Shown here piece by piece: positions 34,196 to 41,803 of a stretch of DNA of 44,644 nt. The stretch comes from Snuella sedimenti. Lineage in GTDB: Bacteria; Bacteroidota; Bacteroidia; Flavobacteriales; Flavobacteriaceae. A program made the position numbers and the translations under genes. Positions within the stretch are counted from its first letter, which is position 1. The number at the start of each line of letters is the position of its first letter. The notes beneath the pieces were generated by a model, which was not told the DNA's origin, did not search any database, and saw only the letters and a list, made by a program, of their open reading frames with translations. The stretch covers positions 1 through 44,644 of the forward strand of contig NZ_JAELVQ010000028.1 in NCBI RefSeq assembly GCF_016428595.1, in the 5' to 3' direction.

Positions 34196-34196
34196 C
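34183..34196 (+). other. Left attachment core (att) within the tRNA 3' end
   Basis: CCAAGTGGGACCAC covers the T-arm 3' strand, acceptor 3' strand and one base beyond, and is repeated exactly at 41944-41957. Allowing one mismatch, it extends three to four bases further 5' (GAGCCC here, GAGACC at the right copy). Confidence 0.85.
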
Positions 34197-34210
34197 TTCT
34201 TAAAATTATT

Positions 34211-34245
34211 AAGCCTTGTAAGCGTTGAGTTTACGGGGCTTTTTT
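34211..34245 (+). terminator. Terminator after the tRNA, within the element left end
   Basis: An 11-bp RNA stem AAGCCTTGTAA / TTTACGGGGCTT, counting two U-G pairs, with loop GCGTTGAG and a T6 run. It lies inside the integrated element, so the element supplies the tRNA gene with a new 3' terminator. Confidence 0.65.
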
Positions 34246-34252
34246 GATTATA

Positions 34253-34276
34253 GGGGACGATTCAGGGGACGGATTA
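34253..34276 (+). repeat. Two 12-bp tandem repeats at element left end
   Basis: GGGGACGATTCA followed directly by GGGGACGGATTA, 57 bp inside the left core. The same pair occurs at the right end (41804-41827) in the same orientation. They are likely integrase or excisionase arm-type sites (inference). Confidence 0.6.
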
Positions 34277-34412
34277 AATTAAAAAAATAATTTTTACTTG
34301 TTGGTTTACTAACGTTTCGTGTATAGTGGCTTGACTGATGTTAGGAAACCATGCACAATACATTGTTATGCCACGAGTACTTTTTTGTTCAGTTTGTTAT
34401 TAAGCATTAATT

Positions 34413-34895
34413 TTACGCTATGCTATTCATGAAATCAATATCTTGTTTTTTTTCGTCCCACTTAAGAACTTCAATTTTACGGCCAGGTCTAAACTCTAAA
34501 ATATCTTTTCTATTAAAAGAAGTTAGAAGTTTTGCTAGAGTTGAACCCATGCCAGCAGGTGCAATTAAAATTGAAAAAATAGGTAAGGCTATACAAGAAT
34601 ATCCAATTAATTGAGATAAATCAATAAGTTTAAGTTGACCTATTTTAACTTCAACGAATACGAGTTCTACCTTATCTTCATATTCAATAAAACCAGTTAT
34701 GTCTTGTCGAATTTTATAAGTAGGGAATTCAGAAAAAAAACGTTGATATTCTAATTTTATGATAAAATTAGATAAATTACTATCATGAGTATCTAAAACA
34801 GTGATGTTTTTAGCTTTTCTACCAAAATCCCCTTTAAGTCTATTCTCAAGCCAAATTATTATGTCTGGATATATTTCTATTTCATTACTATACAT
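34413..34895 (-). CDS. Small PD-(D/E)XK nuclease candidate
   Basis: A 160-residue protein from ATG 34895, which shares one base with the upstream TGA (TGATG), so translation is coupled. An earlier in-frame TTG at 34922 is less likely. D65 in IRQDITGFI, a hairpin, then E82-V-K84 in LVFVEVKIGQ match the PD-(D/E)XK nuclease core. The following helix is LSQLIGYS. It could be the restriction endonuclease of the methylase operon or a nuclease subunit. No homologue is recognised by name. It is the last gene of the four-gene operon. Confidence 0.6.
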   Translation of the reverse strand: MYSNEIEIYPDIIIWLENRLKGDFGRKAKNITVLDTHDSNLSNFIIKLEYQRFFSEFPTYKIRQDITGFIEYEDKVELVFVEVKIGQLKLIDLSQLIGYSCIALPIFSILIAPAGMGSTLAKLLTSFNRKDILEFRPGRKIEVLKWDEKKQDIDFMNSIA

Positions 34896-35800
34896 CAGTT
34901 CTTCATATAACAGTTTAAACAATCACAAATTTCTTTGAATGCATCGAAGTGTTTACCTCTTATTTCGGTAGGTAAATTAGAATCGTTTTCATCAGGATGA
35001 ATTGGCTTTGTCTTTATTCTTTGAGTTGTTCCATCACACAACGGAATATTGGAATCAAAATTTGATTTGTTTGTTGATGCTAATTCATTTAACGCCTGTT
35101 GCTTATGAGAAATATAAAAACCAATTTTTTGATAATCTTCAGCAAAAATTTTCATTTGATGTTCTTTAGCCCAAGATCTACTCCCTTTATTATTATTCGG
35201 GTCTCTTAAATTGGGATGGCCATAATTTATATTTTGAATTGGTACTTGAATTGACTGTAAAAGACGACATAATTGAGGTGGTAGACTCCAATTATTTTGC
35301 GTTATTTCTATATATACTCGATGCCTGTATGGTTCTTTAAAACCATAGTAATTTGAAGGTCTGACATATCCAGTAACATCTCCAATACCTCGAATAAATT
35401 CTTTCTTATTGATTTCTGTCGATTCAAATATTGGTTCTGGAACTTGAAAATCGTGATAACTAAATCTCGTGCCGTTAATTAAAAACTTAATGAATAGCCA
35501 AGCAATGTCTTCTTTGTCCCATTTTAAGACTAAAGAGATGCTATTTTCTAAAACGTTTTTTGCTACATTAATCCCTATGTTTTGGAGTCTAACGATTACT
35601 TGGTCAAGACTAGTCTGAATATGTAACTTTTGATCTAAATCTATTGATCTACCTACTGTTACTTTTTGACTTTTATATTCAAAATCAATGATGATTTTTT
35701 TAACATCCTGATTATATTGGATTTCTCCTCTACCAGTTATAAGCCCTAGTAAATAGGAAATATCAGGTGTAAGAAAATTAGAGATTTTATTTTTTTCCAT
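34895..35800 (-). CDS. Protein with two degenerate LAGLIDADG motifs, putative endonuclease
   Basis: A 301-residue protein. Motif 1 is YLLGLITGRGEI (residues 16-27) and motif 2 is FIRGIGDVTGYV (135-146), spaced as in single-chain LAGLIDADG proteins. RHRVYIEITQNNW fits a DNA-contacting strand, and EHQMKIFAEDYQKIGFYI resembles the final helix. The usual catalytic acid is R24 in motif 1 and T143 in motif 2; nearby E26 and D141 might substitute. A C-terminal tail has three cysteines (CDCLNC). It is 20 bp downstream of the C5 methylase. A role as a restriction nuclease or specificity protein is inferred from context. Confidence 0.6.
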   Translation of the reverse strand: MEKNKISNFLTPDISYLLGLITGRGEIQYNQDVKKIIIDFEYKSQKVTVGRSIDLDQKLHIQTSLDQVIVRLQNIGINVAKNVLENSISLVLKWDKEDIAWLFIKFLINGTRFSYHDFQVPEPIFESTEINKKEFIRGIGDVTGYVRPSNYYGFKEPYRHRVYIEITQNNWSLPPQLCRLLQSIQVPIQNINYGHPNLRDPNNNKGSRSWAKEHQMKIFAEDYQKIGFYISHKQQALNELASTNKSNFDSNIPLCDGTTQRIKTKPIHPDENDSNLPTEIRGKHFDAFKEICDCLNCYMKN

Positions 35801-35820
35801 TTCAGAATTTTTTTTATAGT

Positions 35821-36915
35821 CTATTTTGATTGATGTGTGATTAAATCCTCATAAATTTTGTCAGCAATTGCTTTTGCCATAAGAGGTGGAACAGCATTGC
35901 CAATTTGAGCTCTAACGGCTACTTTTGGTCCATAAAAAATATAGTTATCATCAAAAGACTGTAAACGTGCAGCTTCCCTCGGAGTAATAGTTCTATGAAG
36001 AAAAGGATGATTATTTGTTCCATTTGATGCAGCATCAAATCTGGTATCAATCGTAGGGGAAGGTTTGTTCCATTTCAATCGACCCCACGTAGACTTAAAT
36101 TGTTGTTTTCCCAATAATTCTTTTGGTAAATATTCTTTTCCTTTTTCAGGTGGTATCATTTTAAGTTTTTCTACAGCTATAGAGGCATGATTTGATGCTT
36201 TATGATTGTATAGTTTATTGCTATTTTCTCTCATCATTTGTTGGTATTCAGAGTTAGGCTCATTGAGATAATCTTGCTCAAATTCTCCCTCATTGGAATT
36301 CAAATATGCTAAATCGTAAATTGCATCTCTGACTGTAACTAATTCATTTGATGTAGGTAGCGGTAATGTAATTTTCTTGTTTTTACAACATATAAAAATT
36401 GCTCTTTCTCTTGTCTGAGGAACTCCAAAGTCAGTAGCTTTAAGAATACCAACATCTACATGATAACCTAGTTTTTCAATTTCAGAATTTATTTCATTTT
36501 TAAACCATCCTTTTGAAGTTGAAAGTAAACTCTTCACATTTTCAATAACAAATACCTCTGGCTGAAGTCGTTTAACTAAGTTTAAAAATTCTATAAATAA
36601 AAAATTACGAGGATCTTTAAGCCCTAGTTTTTTCCCTTTCATTGAATATCCTTGACAAGGTGGCCCACCAACAATCATATTGACGCCTTTTTTTATTGAT
36701 AAATCAATTATATTCTCCCTTACGCAATCATCTTTTATATCGCCGACTATAACTTTTACCTCAGGCATATTATTTTGTAAAGTTATTGCTAACCTTTTAT
36801 TTATATCTAAAGCGACCATAGTCTTAAAATGCGGATTTTTATGCATACCATGTGACATACCTCCAGCACCACAGAATAAATCCAATATTTTAAAATCAAT
36901 TTTTTTCAACAACAT
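35821..36915 (-). CDS. DNA (cytosine-5)-methyltransferase
   Basis: A 364-residue C5 methylase with all main motifs: I DLFCGAGGMSHG (12-23), IV GGPPCQGYSMKG with nucleophile C87, VI FVIENV, VIII near TDFGVPQTRERAIFI, IX ITPREAARLQSF and X QIGNAVPP. The target-recognition region lies about 200-290. It should produce 5-methylcytosine; the target sequence is unknown. It overlaps the upstream adenine methylase gene by 20 bp. It is intact, with no sign of decay. Confidence 0.95.
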   Translation of the reverse strand: MLLKKIDFKILDLFCGAGGMSHGMHKNPHFKTMVALDINKRLAITLQNNMPEVKVIVGDIKDDCVRENIIDLSIKKGVNMIVGGPPCQGYSMKGKKLGLKDPRNFLFIEFLNLVKRLQPEVFVIENVKSLLSTSKGWFKNEINSEIEKLGYHVDVGILKATDFGVPQTRERAIFICCKNKKITLPLPTSNELVTVRDAIYDLAYLNSNEGEFEQDYLNEPNSEYQQMMRENSNKLYNHKASNHASIAVEKLKMIPPEKGKEYLPKELLGKQQFKSTWGRLKWNKPSPTIDTRFDAASNGTNNHPFLHRTITPREAARLQSFDDNYIFYGPKVAVRAQIGNAVPPLMAKAIADKIYEDLITHQSK

Positions 36916-37936
36916 TTTTGTTTCTTATTAGAATTCTTTTGAAGGTTTCTTTTCCATTAACTATTGGTTTAAATAAATCAAATTCATTGTCTGAACCATG
37001 ATTTGCTTCTCCGATTATTTCAAATTGTTCTTCGTTATGATATTTAAGAAAAGTTATAGGGACACCCATTATTCCCGGGTAATCCATTGGTATATCAACT
37101 ACTTTTGAGATATTAATTGCATCGTAGTTGTCATACTTAGGGTGTTTTTTGGGACTGTAAAAAGAAGTAAGTACCAGATCTTTGTGCTTTCTTTCGTTAT
37201 CTAGGTTAGTTAGCCACATTGCGTTTCCTAAACTTCTCCATTTTTGACCATTATCATCAATCCAAAAACGTGTTTTTCTTGGTGGAGTATCATTGGGAAC
37301 TTTGAAGGCCATATCACCGAATCGATATCCAATCCATGCTTTTCCATTTTTTATGTAAGGAAACACATCTTTATAAGTTATGGCATTTTGATTTCCAATT
37401 AACAAATATTTTTTATTGTATTTCACGAGAAGCGAGAACAAAATTGTAAATTTTGAAAAAGGCGGATTAGTCACTACAATATCTGATTCTTTTAAGTATT
37501 TAATACATTCTTCACTTCGAAAATCACCGTCACCTTTTAATTTTTTCACATTCCCCTTCTCCTTTAAATAGCTTAAAATATCTTCATCTCTTATTGGTTT
37601 ATCAAAATCTCCAGAAAGCTTTTTAACAATTAAAACATAGGCTGACTTATTATTTACTCTAGTATTATTGTTATCTAATATGTTGTGATTTTCAATTAAA
37701 CGAGAGCCTATATATGAAGTGCAAATCAATTTTTTTAATTTCAAAATATTGAAATATTTCAAAAAATATTTTGCAAAAGCAGATTCATAAGGATCATCAC
37801 AGTTACACAACACTACTTTTCCATCAAAATGATTTGCATATTGACTTACTTCTTCTTTTACAGTTTTGTAGTCAGTATACCATTCATCTGTATTATGAGA
37901 ATGTTTTGCTTTATTTAAAATCGAATTACCCGACAT
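36896..37936 (-). CDS. EcoRI-type adenine-specific DNA methyltransferase
   Basis: A 346-residue methylase. The N-terminus SHNTDEWYTDYKTVKEEV and VVLCNCDDPYESAFAKYF are characteristic of the M.EcoRI family. The catalytic motif IV is VVTNPPF (NPPF 157-160). GYRFGDMAFKVPNDTPPRKTRFW is another family motif. It makes N6-methyladenine; the site cannot be inferred. It is the first gene of the operon methylase-A, methylase-C, LAGLIDADG-like, PD-(D/E)XK. No EcoRI-like endonuclease is adjacent. Confidence 0.88.
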   Translation of the reverse strand: MSGNSILNKAKHSHNTDEWYTDYKTVKEEVSQYANHFDGKVVLCNCDDPYESAFAKYFLKYFNILKLKKLICTSYIGSRLIENHNILDNNNTRVNNKSAYVLIVKKLSGDFDKPIRDEDILSYLKEKGNVKKLKGDGDFRSEECIKYLKESDIVVTNPPFSKFTILFSLLVKYNKKYLLIGNQNAITYKDVFPYIKNGKAWIGYRFGDMAFKVPNDTPPRKTRFWIDDNGQKWRSLGNAMWLTNLDNERKHKDLVLTSFYSPKKHPKYDNYDAINISKVVDIPMDYPGIMGVPITFLKYHNEEQFEIIGEANHGSDNEFDLFKPIVNGKETFKRILIRNKNVVEKN

Positions 37937-38201
37937 GAAATATTTCTTCTATTCTATTTGTTAAACTAAATGTCATTTAAATCTGAAATTAAATGTTAAA
38001 CTCTCGCAATATAATCTATTTTTAGAGCTAGAGTTCCCAATACCAAATATTAAATTTTTTTATTTATTTTTTATGAAAATGCCCAAATAAAATATCTCTT
38101 TAATTTCGAGTATTTGGTACTACATGTGTATATACTCCCTAGAGAGTATAATTTTAGCTTTATTAAGATAAGTCTTGTAAAGTACGCTTATAGAAAACGC
38201 T
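37937..38201. promoter_or_regulatory. Control region between Rep and the methylase operon
   Basis: A gene-free, A/T-rich stretch with two ordered signals. One is a 9-bp inverted repeat TACCAAATA (38041-38049) / TATTTGGTA (38111-38119), 61 bp apart. The other is a near-perfect 20-nt palindrome TATACTCCCTAGAGAGTATA (38131-38150; 9 of 10 pairs). They could be operators of the methylase operon or part of a replication origin. No controller (C) protein gene is recognised. Confidence 0.45.
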
Positions 38202-39044
38202 TTATTTTTTTAGTGCACTTTTATTCTTTTTATCTAGACGCTTATACATAGGAATTGTTTGCCTGTTCAAATCAATCATTTTAACGTTAATTACGGGGCT
38301 TTTTTTGTCTGTGTTTGTTATTTCGCTTAAAACCGCATTCATGCGTTTAAATTGGTCTGTAAACTCTACAGTGGTATAGAAATCAGTATAAAGTTCTGAA
38401 ACTCTTCTTGAGCAGTTCCATACTTGGCACTTAAACTTTGCATTATTCTTGGTTACATATTTTGTAACATAGGAAGCAATAGACCTAATATTGTTTGAGT
38501 TTAATTGTTTTACATCAAAAGCTGATGAGGGTTTAAAGTTCTTGTCCCTTGGAGATATACCGTTCTTTTGTTGTAGTTTAATCCAATAATTCCACCATTT
38601 ATCGATTTTCCAATATTTGTTGGTTATCATGTGAAAGTGAACATTGCCCTTAAAAGCATCATTTTTGGTTTGTCGCTCTGCTACCCAAACATACTGGAAG
38701 TCCTCACTTCGTTTTTTAGCATTATCAACAAACTTTCTAAGTAAATTAACCGCTTCTTCATCACTCACCTTGTTTAAAAAGGTGAGTGTGACAAAGCTTA
38801 ATCTCTTATAGCATCTAGCAAAACAGGTTATCTTTTTTCGAATCTTTTGTTTCGAACGTTTGGACAAGGAGCGCTCCTTTTTCTCCTTGTCCTTACTGCT
38901 TTCCTTTTTTTTTGCTTTTGTATTCTTTGTAGGCTCTTGTTTTTTGCGTTGCAATGCAGAGCCTGTAAACTCATGTTTTGGCTTTTTTCCGTATGGTTTT
39001 GTTGTAAACGCTACGCTCGTTCCGTATGTATTCTTGACTATCAT
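38202..39044 (-). CDS. HUH rolling-circle replication initiator
   Basis: A 280-residue protein. A Lys/Glu-rich N-terminus (about 30-75) may bind DNA. Motif I is FVTLTF (84-89), motif II is the HUH site NVHFHMI (H136, H138), and motif III is SYVTKYVTKN with two tyrosines (Y192, Y196) four residues apart. This arrangement is that of superfamily-I Reps of ssDNA phages and some plasmids. It would nick one strand and prime rolling-circle replication of the excised element. There is no helicase domain. A 10-bp hairpin lies within its coding sequence at 38762-38788. Confidence 0.82.
   Translation of the reverse strand: MIVKNTYGTSVAFTTKPYGKKPKHEFTGSALQRKKQEPTKNTKAKKKESSKDKEKKERSLSKRSKQKIRKKITCFARCYKRLSFVTLTFLNKVSDEEAVNLLRKFVDNAKKRSEDFQYVWVAERQTKNDAFKGNVHFHMITNKYWKIDKWWNYWIKLQQKNGISPRDKNFKPSSAFDVKQLNSNNIRSIASYVTKYVTKNNAKFKCQVWNCSRRVSELYTDFYTTVEFTDQFKRMNAVLSEITNTDKKSPVINVKMIDLNRQTIPMYKRLDKKNKSALKK
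38762..38788. repeat. Perfect 10-bp hairpin inside the rep gene
   Basis: CACTCACCTT (38762-38771) and AAGGTGAGTG (38779-38788) are perfect inverted repeats with a 7-nt loop GTTTAAA. They fall just after the codons for Rep motif I. Rolling-circle origins often lie in the rep gene beside a hairpin, so this is a candidate double-strand origin (inference). Confidence 0.4.
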
Positions 39045-39133
39045 AATCTGAATCGTTGTACATTAATAAATACCATTAAAAGGTTATTATTAAAGGTTTT
39101 TAAGTTTTTAAAGGTTAAAAAAAAGAAAGACGT

Positions 39134-39349
39134 TTATTCAAGGAAGGCAGGAACAAACTCGCCTTTCTTGATTTGTTTCATAAAGGTTGCTTCTCTTCGG
39201 TTGTAAATGTTCATATATAACCAAGTAGGATGGTTTTTGGATAGAAACATTGAAAACCCGTTTAACTTATGAACATAAGTCCATTTTTTAGGTTTTGATT
39301 GATTTTCGAAGAACACTATAACGGAGTAATCATTTTTCTTTTTTAGCAT
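39134..39349 (-). CDS. Small protein of unknown function
   Basis: A 71-residue basic protein (KKKNDYSVIVFFENQSKPKKW... NHPTWLYMNIYNRREATFMK). It has no membrane segment and no family recognised. Its ATG overlaps the HTH gene by 7 bp and it lies 89 bp upstream of Rep, so it belongs to the replication/excision transcript. The tight overlap and strand support a real gene. Confidence 0.55.
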   Translation of the reverse strand: MLKKKNDYSVIVFFENQSKPKKWTYVHKLNGFSMFLSKNHPTWLYMNIYNRREATFMKQIKKGEFVPAFLE

Positions 39350-39654
39350 GATTTACCTCCTCTCTTTACTGAAGTTTTAACTTCTTTTAAAGCGGCGTTT
39401 ATGTCTTCCAATTTGTAGAGTACGCGATTGCCAATTCTAAAAGCTTTTATGATGCCGCTTTTGGTCCATTCGTTTAAAGTAGGAAGAGATATGCAAAGCG
39501 TTTTTGCAGTTTCTTCCCGAGAGAACAAAGAGATAAATTTTTTGTTTGGAGAGATTTGTTCTTTAACAGATTTAATTACTGTTTCATGCAATACATTTTT
39601 TATTGCTTGTTCTAAGTCTTCAACATTAAAGTTGTTAATTTCAATTTTTCCCAT
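39343..39654 (-). CDS. Helix-turn-helix (excisionase-like) protein
   Basis: A 103-residue protein. The N-terminal half is helical (VEDLEQAIKNVLHETVIKSVKEQI). The C-terminal half is a winged HTH_17/MerR-like domain: SREETAKTLCISLPTLNEWTKSGIIKAFRIGNRVLYKLEDINAAL. Such proteins next to tyrosine recombinases in Bacteroidota act as excision or replication regulators. Four 10-bp iterons lie 67 bp upstream of its ATG and may be its binding sites (inference). Confidence 0.8.
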   Translation of the reverse strand: MGKIEINNFNVEDLEQAIKNVLHETVIKSVKEQISPNKKFISLFSREETAKTLCISLPTLNEWTKSGIIKAFRIGNRVLYKLEDINAALKEVKTSVKRGGKSC

Positions 39655-39720
39655 ATTTAATTTTATTTAATGATTTATGGGAGCAAATCAAATCATATAA
39701 TTGAAGTGCTTTTTCAAAAT

Positions 39721-39760
39721 GACACCTTTTGATACCTTTTGATACTTTTTGATACCTTTT
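39721..39760. repeat. Four 10-bp tandem iterons
   Basis: The units are GACACCTTTT, GATACCTTTT, GATACTTTTT and GATACCTTTT in direct tandem. The 10-bp period places every unit on nearly the same helix face. They lie between the HTH gene and the recombinase gene, just upstream of the HTH promoter region, where TTTTGA (39714-39719, minus strand) and a TATGATTTG stretch form a loose promoter. Confidence 0.7.
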
Positions 39761-39807
39761 GTTGGTATTGTGATTAGGTGTTATTTATTTCAAATGATTA
39801 TTAGCTC

Positions 39808-41037
39808 TTAATTAAAAAATGGGTGAGTCAAAAGTTTGTCTGCATTTTCTTTTTGGGAAACTCTAATATACTGTAAAAAGGAGCGTTCGGTTTTATGCCC
39901 GGTAATTTTCATTATGGCAATGGTTGGTACTTCTGCCAAGTATAGATTCGTAGCAAAGCTTCTTCTGGCTGTATGAGTTGAAACCAATTTGTATTTTGGG
40001 AGTATGTTTTTTTCAATTTTGCCCCCTTTTGTAATTGTGGTTTCTATAAGTTCTTTAATACCCGCCAAGCTAATAACATCCTTTAAATATTCGTTCATTT
40101 TTTGATTAGAATAGCTTTTAGGTAATTTGTTATTGTACTTTTTTAATATGGTTCTGACGGTTTTATGTAATGGAATAGCAACTCTTTGACCTGTTTTTTG
40201 TGTTCTTACTTCAATCACCTTATCATCAATGATATTTTCGGGGCTTATTTGTGTGAAATCTGAAAACCGTAAACCTGTATAGCAACCAATTAAGAACAAA
40301 TCTCTAACTTTTTCCAGTCGTGGACTGGCTTTTAAATCTATCTTTTCAATTTGCTTTAATTCTTCTATGTTTAGGTAAACAGTGTCTGCTTCTTCTCTAA
40401 TTGTTTTAAAGCGTTTGTTTTTAAACTCTAGATTCGTATTTAAACCTCTTTCTGTGGCTTCGTTCATAAAGGATTTAATAGTCTTTATGTGTTTGCCAAC
40501 AGTATTGTTGGATAGGTTATGTTCGTGCTTTAAAAAGCCTAAATATTGGTTATAAAATTCCAATGTAACTGTTTCAAAATTTATAGGCTTATACTTTTTT
40601 GCGTATTCTTTTAGATACTTGAAAGTCGTTTTATAAACTTTAATTGTTCCAGCTGTTTTGTTGAGTTTGCTTTCCTCAATATAGCTGTCAATAAATTCAA
40701 AAAATGTAACCCGATTTGATTTAACAATATTGTCGTCCAGTTCGTCTTCTAAAGCTTGTTTTAGAATTGTATTATTGGGTTGAGTGCCATCATTAAGAAG
40801 CTTTCTAAAAGCATTGTTTATGCCGTTTTCAATTTTATCTAAACGAGAATTGAATTCGGGATATTCGGGAAACTGTTTTGTTGTTTTTACTCTTTGGGCC
40901 GTTTTATTCCAAAACTTTGGGTTTATGGTTTCTCCCGTTGAGTATTTAAATCTTTTATATTGATAATTATAAACCAAATAGATCAAAGTATCTGATTTCG
41001 AATTTGGTTCTTTGAGTATGAATTTCGCTTTTGCCAT
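39808..41037 (-). CDS. Tyrosine recombinase/integrase of the element
   Basis: A 409-residue phage-type integrase of the Bacteroidota family. It has an arm-binding-like N-terminus (KYSTGETINPKFWN) and a SAM-like core-binding domain (about 110-200). The catalytic domain has R257 (GLRFSD), K281, H355-x-x-R358 (HTARR), H381 (ITGHKT) and nucleophile Y390 (LQYIRVS). All catalytic residues are present, so it is predicted active. It lies 9 bp after the UDG-like gene and presumably uses the 14-bp tRNA repeat as core site. Confidence 0.94.
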   Translation of the reverse strand: MAKAKFILKEPNSKSDTLIYLVYNYQYKRFKYSTGETINPKFWNKTAQRVKTTKQFPEYPEFNSRLDKIENGINNAFRKLLNDGTQPNNTILKQALEDELDDNIVKSNRVTFFEFIDSYIEESKLNKTAGTIKVYKTTFKYLKEYAKKYKPINFETVTLEFYNQYLGFLKHEHNLSNNTVGKHIKTIKSFMNEATERGLNTNLEFKNKRFKTIREEADTVYLNIEELKQIEKIDLKASPRLEKVRDLFLIGCYTGLRFSDFTQISPENIIDDKVIEVRTQKTGQRVAIPLHKTVRTILKKYNNKLPKSYSNQKMNEYLKDVISLAGIKELIETTITKGGKIEKNILPKYKLVSTHTARRSFATNLYLAEVPTIAIMKITGHKTERSFLQYIRVSQKENADKLLTHPFFN

Positions 41038-41046
41038 TCTAACATT

Positions 41047-41757
41047 TTATCGTTTTAAATTGCCTCTTAAAATTTCGTATTCTTCATTTATTTGTTCACC
41101 TAGATTTATCCATTTTTCATTATTGTTTATTTTGCCTAGTGTTTTGAATATTTCAGATACTGTTGGGATTTTTGATATGTTTTGATTGGACGGGTGGGGA
41201 ATTACTTTAAGTTTAAAGTTGTATTTAGCTTGAATGCATTTTAAGTGCTGTATTAATGAGTTTTGTTTTGAGATAACTAAAACTTCTTTTGGTTTTATAA
41301 TGTCAATTTCTTCAGATAGATAGTTTTTGCAGTTTTGAAAGGCTTTTGAAAAAATTGATTTATGACTATAACATTTTGTGCCGTCTGTTATATAGGTTGT
41401 TTCTCTGTTTAAATTTAAAACATTGAAGAAGTAATTCTCATATTGTTTAATCATTCCTTTTGAGTTCTCTTCGAAATATTCCCAGCCAAAAACATGACCT
41501 AATTTCCCTTTATCAATTCCCTTTGCAGGAGATTCTGCAACGACGAATGTTTTAATGTTCTCAATATTTTTTAAGTAGGGTATATCTTGTCTGTTTCCAA
41601 AAGAAGCGCATTTATTTCGACATTCTTGATTATGACATTTATCTGTAATTTGTTTTTCTTCTTCTTTCTTGGATTTAAGATAGTCAGGTTTAATCGATTC
41701 AAAATTACCTCCGTAAATCGTTGTGAATAATTTTTTAATTTTAGTTTCTTTGTTCAT
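41047..41757 (-). CDS. Family-4-like uracil-DNA glycosylase superfamily protein
   Basis: A 236-residue protein from ATG 41757. The longer GTG start at 41778 falls within the predicted -7 box and is rejected. A cysteine cluster C41-C46-C50 plus GTKCYS and AFQNCKNYL resembles the four-cysteine Fe-S set of family-4 UDGs. VIPHPSNQNIS matches the DNA-binding loop HPS. The catalytic motif A is unusual: FVVAESPAKGID instead of GEAPGxxED, so target base or activity may differ. It is the first gene of the UDG-recombinase transcript. An antiphage or element-protection role is possible but unproven. Confidence 0.65.
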   Translation of the reverse strand: MNKETKIKKLFTTIYGGNFESIKPDYLKSKKEEEKQITDKCHNQECRNKCASFGNRQDIPYLKNIENIKTFVVAESPAKGIDKGKLGHVFGWEYFEENSKGMIKQYENYFFNVLNLNRETTYITDGTKCYSHKSIFSKAFQNCKNYLSEEIDIIKPKEVLVISKQNSLIQHLKCIQAKYNFKLKVIPHPSNQNISKIPTVSEIFKTLGKINNNEKWINLGEQINEEYEILRGNLKR

Positions 41758-41777
41758 ATGTCGAAAGTGTATACTCA

Positions 41778-41785
41778 CAAATATA
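41778..41785 (-). promoter_or_regulatory. Predicted -7 box of the UDG-recombinase operon
   Basis: Minus-strand TATATTTG matches TAnnTTTG exactly. It predicts transcription from about 41771 and a leader near 14 nt before ATG 41757. The 12-bp repeats (41804-41827) lie directly upstream, so a protein bound there could regulate this promoter. Confidence 0.55.
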
Positions 41786-41803
41786 AACTAAATAAGTATT
41801 ACA

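Noticed and set aside
34895-35800. LAGLIDADG-like protein as an intron or intein homing endonuclease
   Set aside because: It is a free-standing operon gene between two others, with no sign of an intron core, intein splicing residues or a split host gene.
39721-39760. Iterons as a CRISPR array
   Set aside because: The units are 10 bp with no spacers and there are no cas genes in the window.
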